Source of the DNA: Oceanobacillus sp. Castelsardo
Lineage (GTDB): Bacteria; Bacillota; Bacilli; Bacillales; Amphibacillaceae
Reading direction: 5' to 3'
Length of the DNA: 64,000 nt
Assembly (NCBI RefSeq): GCF_001659985.1
Contig: NZ_LYCS01000001.1
Coordinates: 558,001-622,000 of the forward strand
A program made the translations under genes and the position numbers. Position 1 is the stretch's first letter. Every line of letters starts with the position of its first letter. Positions 46,913-54,770 of this stretch are shown in pieces. The notes under the pieces are model-generated. The model saw only the letters and a program-made list of their open reading frames with translations. It was not told the DNA's origin and ran no database searches.

Positions 46913-47266
46913 ATAAGAAAATATAAAAATTTAGCTTATTATATCTTGTCTTAAGGAAGTCCACGTCCGGCTCCAGCGCCCAGCAACTAGCAGGTCTTTT
47001 TGATGGGACAAGCTTTAGCGCAGTCCCAAACTTCACCCTCCTCCACTACGATAAAGAAGACTTGCCGATTGGTGAAACCAGAGGCTTAGTCGCACTTATA
47101 CCCTTGCGGTGAAAGTCAACATCGACTCAAAGTACTAAAGGAAGGCCGACTAAGAACGGCCTTTGCGGCCAACGTCGGCATACCCCTATGAAGGGGCATG
47201 TTTCCTTTATCTCCTACAGCAGTGGAATGTCTATACGTTGCTAAACGGGCGCTTACGCCTTTGTTC
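46913..47266 (-). repeat. Family A intergenic repeat (after spoVM)
   Basis: The longest copy. AT-rich tail at 46913-46945; outer arms AGCGCCC (46975-46981) and GGGCGCT (47247-47253); inner arms AGCAAC (46982-46987) and GTTGCT (47237-47242), where other copies have AGCGAC/GTCGCT. It has an extra block at 46990-47040 (CTTTTTGATGGGACAAGC...) not seen elsewhere and shares the GAAGACTTGCCGATTGGTG block with the 42-kb copy. In gene sense it starts within 1-2 bp of the spoVM stop. Confidence 0.85.
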
Positions 47267-47347
47267 TTAATCTTTCTTAAAAATACCTATAACTACTTTC
47301 ACAAATCCACCAATGAATTTCGGGAGTTTTATAGTATAAAATTTCAT
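47267..47347 (-). CDS. spoVM: Stage V sporulation protein SpoVM (26 residues)
   Basis: Amphipathic peptide that recognises the convex outer forespore membrane and anchors SpoIVA to start spore coat assembly. I read 26 codons: MKFYTIKLPKFIGG, then FVKVVIGIFKKD. It matches B. subtilis SpoVM in length, in the MKFYTIKLPKF start including the key Pro9, and in the basic C-terminus. AGGAGGG lies 5-6 nt upstream of the ATG. The location between rpmB and thiN is also conserved. It marks the organism as an endospore former. Confidence 0.95.
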   Translation of the reverse strand: MKFYTIKLPKFIGGFVKVVIGIFKKD

Positions 47348-47376
47348 AAGTGCCCTCCTCTAATGACAATTCCATT

Positions 47377-48042
47377 TTATTCAGGAATTGCACTGCGACT
47401 CTTTACAACTAATAATATGCCTTTCTCATAAAAAAAAGTACCAGAATTTGAAATAAGCTCATTAGAAATACATAGAGTCGAACCCCAGTGAATCGTTTTA
47501 TCCTGAAGAGGATAGTAGAAATTGGTTAGTGTTAATCCTTCTACTTCTTGGGAAAATGGAATAAAAGATATATATCGATATCTTTGATCCTTTTTTATAA
47601 TATGTTCTCCCGGAAATGTTAATTCCATTTCATTTAAATAATCAATTAATACCGCCCGAATTCCCTTTTTTCGAATTCTATATAATAATTGAATATTTAT
47701 TAATTCATGGTCCAATCTTCCACCAGTAAACCCAAATAAATAAATAGTGGATGGATTTTGATCAAAAGCTTTACGTATTGCTAACTCTAAATCTGTTTCA
47801 TCCTTTTCAATAGGATATTCTTCATAAACAATCGCATTTTCTTTAATTTTTAACTTTTCTTCCATATTAATGGAATCAAAATCACCAACTGCATAAGATA
47901 CTTTGATATCATGCTTTAATATATAGAGCGCCCCACGGTCAGCACCAATCCACACATCCACTTCGTCCTTAAATTGCTTTAAATCCGGTAATGTGTCGAT
48001 TGGACCATTTCCTACAATTCCTATCTTAGCAGCCATTTTCAT
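47377..48042 (-). CDS. thiN: Thiamine pyrophosphokinase
   Basis: Converts thiamine to thiamine diphosphate. It has 221 residues (GADRGALYIL, YAVGDFDSI, DLELAIRKAF, LFGFTGGRLDHELINIQLL). The start overlaps the rpe stop (TAATG); an ATG two codons later has better spacing from AAAAGG and is equally possible. Confidence 0.94.
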   Translation of the reverse strand: MKMAAKIGIVGNGPIDTLPDLKQFKDEVDVWIGADRGALYILKHDIKVSYAVGDFDSINMEEKLKIKENAIVYEEYPIEKDETDLELAIRKAFDQNPSTIYLFGFTGGRLDHELINIQLLYRIRKKGIRAVLIDYLNEMELTFPGEHIIKKDQRYRYISFIPFSQEVEGLTLTNFYYPLQDKTIHWGSTLCISNELISNSGTFFYEKGILLVVKSRSAIPE

Positions 48043-48698
48043 TAACCTTTTGTCGCTTGAATAATATTTTGAATTGCTTCTTTACGGTTTTCGTGATTAA
48101 AAACGGCACTTCCTGCTACTAGTACATCTGCACCTGCATCTGTACATAGTTTAGCTGTTTCAACATTGACACCACCATCAACCTCAATTTCAAAATTAAG
48201 ATTTAATTCAGCTCTCCATTTAGCAATTTGTTCAATTTTACTTAGTGTATTCGTAATAAAGGATTGACCACCAAATCCAGGGTTAACCGTCATAATTAAA
48301 ACCAAATCCACATCAGGAAGAATAGGATAAAGAACATCAGCTGGGGTTGCTGGATTGATTACAACTCCTGCTTTTACACCTTGATCCTTTATTAATTGGA
48401 TAGTTCTGTGCAAATGTACACAGGCTTCTTGATGCACAGTAATAATAGATGCACCACTTTTTGCAAAGGATGGAATATACAAATCTGGATTTTCAATCAT
48501 TAGATGGACATCTAATGGTAAATTTGTTATAGGTTTAATTGCATCTACTACTAATGGACCAATCGTAATATTAGGAACAAAATGACCATCCATTACATCT
48601 ACATGGATATAGTCAACCCCTCCTTGCTCTACCTCTTTTATTTCTTCTCCTAATTTTGAAAAATCTGCTGATAATATAGATGGTGCAATCTTTGTCAT
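48042..48698 (-). CDS. rpe: Ribulose-phosphate 3-epimerase
   Basis: Pentose phosphate pathway enzyme interconverting ribulose 5-phosphate and xylulose 5-phosphate. It has 218 residues, a TIM barrel with SILSADFSKLGEEI, HVDVMDGHFVPNITIG, LMIENPD, MTVNPGFGGQ, EVDGGVN and GADVLVAGSAVF. It is 2 bp downstream of rsgA. Confidence 0.97.
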   Translation of the reverse strand: MTKIAPSILSADFSKLGEEIKEVEQGGVDYIHVDVMDGHFVPNITIGPLVVDAIKPITNLPLDVHLMIENPDLYIPSFAKSGASIITVHQEACVHLHRTIQLIKDQGVKAGVVINPATPADVLYPILPDVDLVLIMTVNPGFGGQSFITNTLSKIEQIAKWRAELNLNFEIEVDGGVNVETAKLCTDAGADVLVAGSAVFNHENRKEAIQNIIQATKG

Positions 48699-48700
48699 AA

Positions 48701-49582
48701 TTAATACCTCGGCTTTCTCGTTTGTATTTCGTTTAGAAAATCTAAATAATGTTCATATCTAAATTCTTCAATTTCCCCATCGATTAATGCTTCTTTAATT
48801 GCACATTTTGGTTCCTTGTGATGCAAGCAACCACGGAATTTGCAATTATTTCTTCGTTCTCTCATCTCCGGAAATAGTTCAGGTAATTCCTCAAGCTCAA
48901 TTTCATTAAAATCAAGAGCGGAAAATCCTGGGGTATCAGCAACTAATCCACCTTCTACTTCTAATAGTTCCACATGTCTAGTTGTATGTTTACCCCTTCC
49001 TAAGCTTTCTGATATTTCACCAGTAGCTAATAATAAACTTGAATCCAATGAATTGATTAAAGATGTTTTACCTACTCCAGATTGTCCTGCTATGACCGTT
49101 ATATTATTCTTCAAATATAATCCAATGTCTGAAGAATGGGTGGAGTCCTTTGTTGATAATAATTCCACTTTGTAACCTAGATTTTCATAAACTTTTTTAT
49201 ATTTATTTAGTTCTTCCAATTTTTCTTCCGATAATAAATCTATCTTTGTAATAAAAATAACTGGTATTATATTTTTAAATTCAATTAGCACTAGAAACCG
49301 ATCTAAAAGTGTAGTACTAAACTCCGGTGCTATGGCAGAGCTAACAATGATAGCTTGATTTATGTTTGCAATTGGTGGACGAACAAGTTCATTTTTTCTA
49401 GGCCTAATTTCCATTATGTACCCTTCGTTTGGGCCACTTATTTCGAATTGTACAATATCGCCAACCAAAGGAGTGATTTTTTTATTTCTAAATACCCCTC
49501 TTCCCCTACATTGGTAAAGATTATCATCCGATTTAACATAGTAAAATCCGCTTAGAGCTTTAATAATTCTTCCTTCTGCCAT
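48701..49582 (-). CDS. rsgA: Ribosome small-subunit maturation GTPase RsgA
   Basis: Circularly permuted GTPase acting late in 30S assembly. It has 293 residues: an N-terminal OB domain, then G4 ITKIDLL, G1 AGQSGVGKTSLINSL and G3 VADTPGFS in permuted order, and a C-terminal zinc motif CKFRGCLHHKEPKC. It abuts prkC, whose phosphorylation of this GTPase is known in B. subtilis. Confidence 0.97.
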   Translation of the reverse strand: MAEGRIIKALSGFYYVKSDDNLYQCRGRGVFRNKKITPLVGDIVQFEISGPNEGYIMEIRPRKNELVRPPIANINQAIIVSSAIAPEFSTTLLDRFLVLIEFKNIIPVIFITKIDLLSEEKLEELNKYKKVYENLGYKVELLSTKDSTHSSDIGLYLKNNITVIAGQSGVGKTSLINSLDSSLLLATGEISESLGRGKHTTRHVELLEVEGGLVADTPGFSALDFNEIELEELPELFPEMRERRNNCKFRGCLHHKEPKCAIKEALIDGEIEEFRYEHYLDFLNEIQTRKPRY

Positions 49583-51619
49583 TTATTCACCATCCTCATA
49601 GTTTACTTTTTCTTCTTTAATTAATTGATCCTCCAACATTACTTTATATTCTGCTGAACTATCCGGTGCTATCGTCAATGTAAATGACACTTCTTCATCA
49701 TCAGTTATTACCTTATCCTCATATAAATCTGAAATATTATGATCCGTATCTCCAATGTAGATTCTTACGACTTTTTCAGCTGGGTCTTCTCCCTCCGATT
49801 CAGAATCATCATCCTCCGACTGAGAAGGGCTATACTCTATTGGTACCGTAATGGAAACTGTTTTCGGTGGCTTAGGTTCTGGCCCAGTAGAAATATATAC
49901 ATCTACCGTATCACCATGCTGTAAACTTGTTCCTTTACTAGGATCTTGACTTATTACATAACCTGGTTCAACTGTATCAGAATTACTTTCAATCTTGTTC
50001 ATTTGTAAGTTATTGTCCTCTAACTCTTTTCTTGCTTCTGTTTCAGTTAAACCTGTTAGATTACTTAAATTTACAGGTTCAGGTCCTAAGCTCACCTCAA
50101 ATCTTACCGTTGTGTCACTTGGCACAACTTCACTATCTGGACTAGGGAAGATTTGCGTGATTATTTCACCTACTGGAAGATTTGAGTATTCCTCGTATGG
50201 AATAAAATCTTCAAATCCAGCAATTTCAAGTTCACGTTTTACCTGACTATAATCTTTTCCAACGTAATCTTCAAAAGTAACCTTCTCTTTACCAGAACTA
50301 ATAAAAAGTGTAACGGTAGAACCTTCATTCACGATTCTGCCAGCACTAGGGCTTGTTTTTACAATGTGACCTTCATCTATGTCTTCTGAAGTAACCATTT
50401 CATCTTCTACTATTAGATTCAAACTCTCTAATAAATCCCTAGCCTCATCCGATTCCATTTCTATAACCTTAGGTACTTCTACCTCTTTTGGTTGAAGCAA
50501 ACCCGGGACGAAAAACAATGCAATGGCACCAATTAAAAGCACAAATATAAAAAGAAAAATCGGCCATTTTTTCCTCTTTTTCTTTTGTTTCGCCTTTTTC
50601 TTTTGTTTGACTTTCTTATCTACCTTTTTTTTATGCTTCTTTGGAGCCTCTTCCGGATGATTCTTCGTTAAGCTATTCGTATGAATAATCGTTTCCTCAT
50701 TAATATTACCTTGAATTTGATCATCTGTAATGATTGGTATTGCTTTTGTTTCATCCCCTACTTCTACAGGCGGAGTATAAGGTGCTTCATTTATTTTATC
50801 CGGATTGAGTGCGGTCTCAACTGCCATTTCCAAGTCGTAAATCGTCTCATAGCGATGAAAGGGATCTTTAGTTGTTGCTTTTAACACTATATTTTCAACA
50901 CTTTGAGGGATATCTGGATTAAACCTTCTAACGGAAGGAGTGTCACTTTGCAAATGTTTTAATGCTATCGATACTGGAGACTGTCCAGAGAACGGTAATC
51001 TCCCTGTTAACATCTCAAACATAACGATTCCTAATGAATAGATATCTGACTTTTTAGTAGCCATCCCCCCCCGTGCTTGCTCGGGAGATAAATAGTGTAC
51101 TGACCCTAGTATCGAATTAGTCTGAGTAAGTGCAGTCGCGCTTAATGCAATCGCTATTCCGAAATCAGTTACTTTCACTTTACCAAAATTATCTACTAAT
51201 ATATTTTGCGGCTTAATATCCCGATGGACTATATCATTCGCATGGGCATGAGCAATTGCAGACGTAATTTGTTTCATAATATCCAAGGTTTCGGTAACAT
51301 CGACTGGACCAAAGCGTTGTATGTATTCTTTCAATGTCATCCCATCTACATATTCCATTACCATATATAATAAATGGTCCTCTTCTCCAACATCATAAAT
51401 ACTCACAATATTTTCATGTGAAAGACTGGTGGCAGATTGAGCCTCCCTATCAAAACGAGCGATAAATTCTTGATCATTAGCATATTCCATACGTAAAGCT
51501 TTTACTGCAACATCACGTTCCAGAATAGTATCCCTAGCTAAAAATACATCGGCCATTCCACCAGCACCAATTTTATTTTTAATTTCATACCGCTCATTCA
51601 AAAGGTGACCACTTCTCAT
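49583..51619 (-). CDS. prkC: Serine/threonine protein kinase PrkC with three PASTA domains
   Basis: Membrane kinase that senses cell-wall fragments and regulates growth and spore germination. It has 678 residues. The kinase domain is 1-270 (GAGGMADVFLARD, HRDIKPQNILVD, VTDFGIA, SPEQARG). There is a Lys-rich juxtamembrane stretch, one membrane helix near 350-372 (IFLFIFVLLIGAIALFFV), three extracellular PASTA repeats (about 376-585) and a C-terminal domain. It overlaps prpC by 4 bp. Confidence 0.97.
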   Translation of the reverse strand: MRSGHLLNERYEIKNKIGAGGMADVFLARDTILERDVAVKALRMEYANDQEFIARFDREAQSATSLSHENIVSIYDVGEEDHLLYMVMEYVDGMTLKEYIQRFGPVDVTETLDIMKQITSAIAHAHANDIVHRDIKPQNILVDNFGKVKVTDFGIAIALSATALTQTNSILGSVHYLSPEQARGGMATKKSDIYSLGIVMFEMLTGRLPFSGQSPVSIALKHLQSDTPSVRRFNPDIPQSVENIVLKATTKDPFHRYETIYDLEMAVETALNPDKINEAPYTPPVEVGDETKAIPIITDDQIQGNINEETIIHTNSLTKNHPEEAPKKHKKKVDKKVKQKKKAKQKKKRKKWPIFLFIFVLLIGAIALFFVPGLLQPKEVEVPKVIEMESDEARDLLESLNLIVEDEMVTSEDIDEGHIVKTSPSAGRIVNEGSTVTLFISSGKEKVTFEDYVGKDYSQVKRELEIAGFEDFIPYEEYSNLPVGEIITQIFPSPDSEVVPSDTTVRFEVSLGPEPVNLSNLTGLTETEARKELEDNNLQMNKIESNSDTVEPGYVISQDPSKGTSLQHGDTVDVYISTGPEPKPPKTVSITVPIEYSPSQSEDDDSESEGEDPAEKVVRIYIGDTDHNISDLYEDKVITDDEEVSFTLTIAPDSSAEYKVMLEDQLIKEEKVNYEDGE

Positions 51620-52374
51620 TCATTCTCACCTTCTTTCAAAGAAGTATGATTTGAAAGTAGAATTAGAGAAATATTATCCTCGCCACCTCTATCATTTGCT
51701 AAGTCAACTAATTCTTTACCAGCCAAATTGATATCCTCGTGTTTGTTAATAATTTCAAACAACTCTTCATCAAACACCTTATCAGTTAACCCATCTGTTG
51801 CAAGTAATACTTTTTCACTTTCATCTATCAAAATCGTTTTAATATCGGCATCTACCTGTAGTTCAGAACCGAGTGCTCTTAACACAACATTTTTTCTCGG
51901 ATGATGCTTAGCGTCATCTCTCGTTATTTGACCAGACTGAACAAGAGCATTGACTAGTGAATGGTCTTCTGTAACTTGTCTTTGTTTATCCTGATTAAGT
52001 AAATAACACCTGCTATCACCAATATGGGCTATCGTTAAAAATTCATCAATATGAACTACAACGACAAGAGTTGTTCCCATTCCTTCACATTCTTTGTTAC
52101 TCTGTGCATGTTGATAAATAGATTCATTAATTTCTTGAATGGTATTTAACAACCATTCCTCAATTTCATTTGGCTTATCGAATTTTTTTGTACTTTTCCA
52201 CTTTTCGTCTATTAGGGCTATAGCCATTTTACTAGCGACATCACCAGCAAGGTGCCCTCCCATTCCATCAGCAATGACTGCTAATAGTTGATTTGAAGAA
52301 TTATAATAAATCCCACCGGCATCTTCATTATGACTTCTTACCCTACCCCTATCAGTTAAGAATGTACCTCTCAT
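51616..52374 (-). CDS. prpC: PP2C-type protein phosphatase PrpC (Stp)
   Basis: Dephosphorylates PrkC and its substrates. It has 252 residues with the PP2C metal-binding motifs RGRVRSHNEDAGG, IADGMGGHLAGDVAS, HIGDSRCYLL, ATDGLTDKV and GGEDNISLIL. I use the ATG at 52374, with GGGGGT upstream; an in-frame TTG precedes it. It is coupled to prkC. Confidence 0.96.
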   Translation of the reverse strand: MRGTFLTDRGRVRSHNEDAGGIYYNSSNQLLAVIADGMGGHLAGDVASKMAIALIDEKWKSTKKFDKPNEIEEWLLNTIQEINESIYQHAQSNKECEGMGTTLVVVVHIDEFLTIAHIGDSRCYLLNQDKQRQVTEDHSLVNALVQSGQITRDDAKHHPRKNVVLRALGSELQVDADIKTILIDESEKVLLATDGLTDKVFDEELFEIINKHEDINLAGKELVDLANDRGGEDNISLILLSNHTSLKEGENE

Positions 52375-52448
52375 CAAATACCCCCAAGCATTAAGAGTCG
52401 CTCATATTACTCCAAGTATTACACAAATCCCAACATAAAAGAACAATA

Positions 52449-53798
52449 TTATTGAATTTTTTTAAGACGAGTTAAGAAAAAGCCATCCGTTTGGAAATCT
52501 TGTGGAAATAATTGGAATCCATACTTCGAAATTCCGGTTAAGCCTTTTGTTTCATTTGGTAAATCACTGAAAAATGTCTCGTCTACCTTAAAGTTAGAAT
52601 GACTTTTTAGAAATGCTTGAACAACATTTTCATTTTCACTCGTATCCACTGTACATGTACTGTATATCAATAATCCACCTGTTTTTAACAATGGGGAGAC
52701 GCTATTTAAAATTTCAAGTTGAACTTTAGAAAGATTGCTTATATCTTCTTCCTTTTTATTATATTTAATTTCTGGTTTACCACGCATAACTCCTAGACCA
52801 GAACATGGCGCATCTACTAGAATACGATCAAAATTTTCCGCTTCATGAACTTCACCTAATTTTTTGGCGTCAGCTTGGTTCGCATTAATAATAGAAAGGC
52901 CGAGGGTGGATGCTTTCTCTTCTATTAAATTAACTTTTTTCTTATGTAGATCATAAGCATAAACGATTCCTTCATTTTCCATCTTCTCGGCAATATGGGT
53001 TGCTTTTCCGCCAGGTGCACTGCAAGAATCCAATACTTTCATATGGGGTTTTACTTGTAACATTTCCCCAACAAGCATCGAGCTTTGATCTTGTATCGTT
53101 AAAAACCCATTTTTGAATAAATCGGTAGTTAATACATTACCTTTCTTCACAATGATACCTTGTTCAGATAAGATGGAAGGTTCTACTACAAATCCTAATT
53201 CACTTAATGTTTCAATGGCCTTTTCCCGTGTTATTTTTAAAGGTTGTACGCGGATAGATTGTGGGCGTTTAGAAATATTTTCTTCACACATTTTCTTCGT
53301 AGTTTCGTAGCCATACTCTGAAATCCAGCGTTTGACAAGCCATTCTGGATGACTTGTTTCAATCGATAACCTTTTTGCATCGTCTTTAATCATAGCAGTA
53401 TCCGGAATGCCGTTTCTCTGAATACTTCTAAGAATACCATTCACAAAACCAGCTATCCCCTTATGGCCACGCTTTTTAGCGATTTCCACTGCCTCATGTA
53501 TAACTGCGTGGTCGGGAACTTTATCTAAGTACACCATTTGATAAATAGACATTCGTAAAAGCATTCTTACCCATAGATCCAATTTTTTCTTTGAATTCAT
53601 ATAGTAATCTATAAAATAATCTAAAGTTATTTTTCTTTGTAACGTCCCATATACAATTTCCGTCAGTAACTTCTCATCTTTCGGATTTATTCGATTCGAT
53701 TTGATCTCATGATCAATTAATAAATGGCTAAATCCTTGATCTTTTTCAGTCCGAATCAATAAGTCTAAAATAGAATTTCTAAGCTGGTAAGTTTTCAT
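52449..53798 (-). CDS. rsmB: 16S rRNA (cytosine-967-C5)-methyltransferase RsmB
   Basis: 449 residues: an N-terminal NusB-like domain (about 1-140) and a C-terminal AdoMet methyltransferase with LDSCSAPGGKATHIAE, VDAPCSGLGVMRGKPE (catalytic Cys) and LIYSTCTVDTSENE (second Cys). It directly follows fmt with no gap. Confidence 0.96.
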   Translation of the reverse strand: MKTYQLRNSILDLLIRTEKDQGFSHLLIDHEIKSNRINPKDEKLLTEIVYGTLQRKITLDYFIDYYMNSKKKLDLWVRMLLRMSIYQMVYLDKVPDHAVIHEAVEIAKKRGHKGIAGFVNGILRSIQRNGIPDTAMIKDDAKRLSIETSHPEWLVKRWISEYGYETTKKMCEENISKRPQSIRVQPLKITREKAIETLSELGFVVEPSILSEQGIIVKKGNVLTTDLFKNGFLTIQDQSSMLVGEMLQVKPHMKVLDSCSAPGGKATHIAEKMENEGIVYAYDLHKKKVNLIEEKASTLGLSIINANQADAKKLGEVHEAENFDRILVDAPCSGLGVMRGKPEIKYNKKEEDISNLSKVQLEILNSVSPLLKTGGLLIYSTCTVDTSENENVVQAFLKSHSNFKVDETFFSDLPNETKGLTGISKYGFQLFPQDFQTDGFFLTRLKKIQ

Positions 53799-54737
53799 TT
53801 AATCACCTAAAATTAATCCTGTTTTTATTCGATCACTTGCACCGCGAAGATAGTCTTTCACAAACATACGTTTTTTTCCAGCTGGTTGAATTTCCGTAAT
53901 TCTAATACCGCAGCCATCACCACTAACAACAGTAAAGGAATCTTCTTCTACTTTCACTATTTCACCAGGTTTACCAGTATATTCAATTTGATCAGGTTCA
54001 CCCCACCAAATTTTCATATTTTTATTTTCATAAGTAGTAAAGGCAACTGGCCATGGATGTAAACCACGAATTTGATTATATATTTCTATATTTGATTTAT
54101 TCCAATCAATTTTTTCTTGTTCCCGTTTTACATTGGAAGCGAATGTAGCTTTCGTATCATCTTGTTTAATCGGATGAATACTTCTTGTAAAAATATTTGG
54201 TAATGTTTCCATTAATAATTTAGAACCCGCTTCGGAAAGCTTATCATGTAAAGTTCCGACATGATCCTTATTTTCAATAGGTACTTTGACTTGAGAAATA
54301 ATATCACCGGCGTCCAGTTTCTCCACCATATACATAATGGTTATTCCAGTTTCTTTTTTGCCTTGAATGATGGAGTAATGAATCGGAGCGCCCCCACGTA
54401 ATTCTGGAAGTAAAGATGCGTGTACATTAATGCAGCCAAATGGTGGTGTTTCTAATAATTCATTTGGCAGTAGCTGACCATATGCTGCTGTCACTATTAA
54501 ATCCGGTTCATAAGATAAAATCTTCATATATTCGTCTTTTAGTTTTTCTGGTTGAAATACGGGGATACGATGTTTCTCTGCCTCAACCTTCACAGGCGGA
54601 GGAGTAATGACTCGCTTTCTACCCTTGGGCCGATCTGGTTGAGTTACGACTAAAACTATTTCATATTCTGATTCAACTAAAGACCTTAATACTGGTACCG
54701 AAAAATCAGGAGTTCCCATAAATACTATTCGTTTCAT
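53799..54737 (-). CDS. fmt: Methionyl-tRNA formyltransferase
   Basis: Formylates initiator Met-tRNA. It has 312 residues with [15 protein letters not shown], the catalytic Asn-His-Asp set in [18 protein letters not shown] and EKLDAGDII, and the C-terminal OB-like domain. In B. subtilis def (peptide deformylase) lies between priA and fmt; here only 33 bp separates them. Confidence 0.97.
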   Translation of the reverse strand: MKRIVFMGTPDFSVPVLRSLVESEYEIVLVVTQPDRPKGRKRVITPPPVKVEAEKHRIPVFQPEKLKDEYMKILSYEPDLIVTAAYGQLLPNELLETPPFGCINVHASLLPELRGGAPIHYSIIQGKKETGITIMYMVEKLDAGDIISQVKVPIENKDHVGTLHDKLSEAGSKLLMETLPNIFTRSIHPIKQDDTKATFASNVKREQEKIDWNKSNIEIYNQIRGLHPWPVAFTTYENKNMKIWWGEPDQIEYTGKPGEIVKVEEDSFTVVSGDGCGIRITEIQPAGKKRMFVKDYLRGASDRIKTGLILGD

Positions 54738-54770
54738 TATTTAACCTTCTTTCTCAAATTCTCTTAGAAT

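Noticed and set aside
46824-47036. Minus-strand 70-codon frame between spoVM and rpmB
   Set aside because: It overlaps the rpmB terminator and family A tail, has biased composition and lacks a ribosome binding site.
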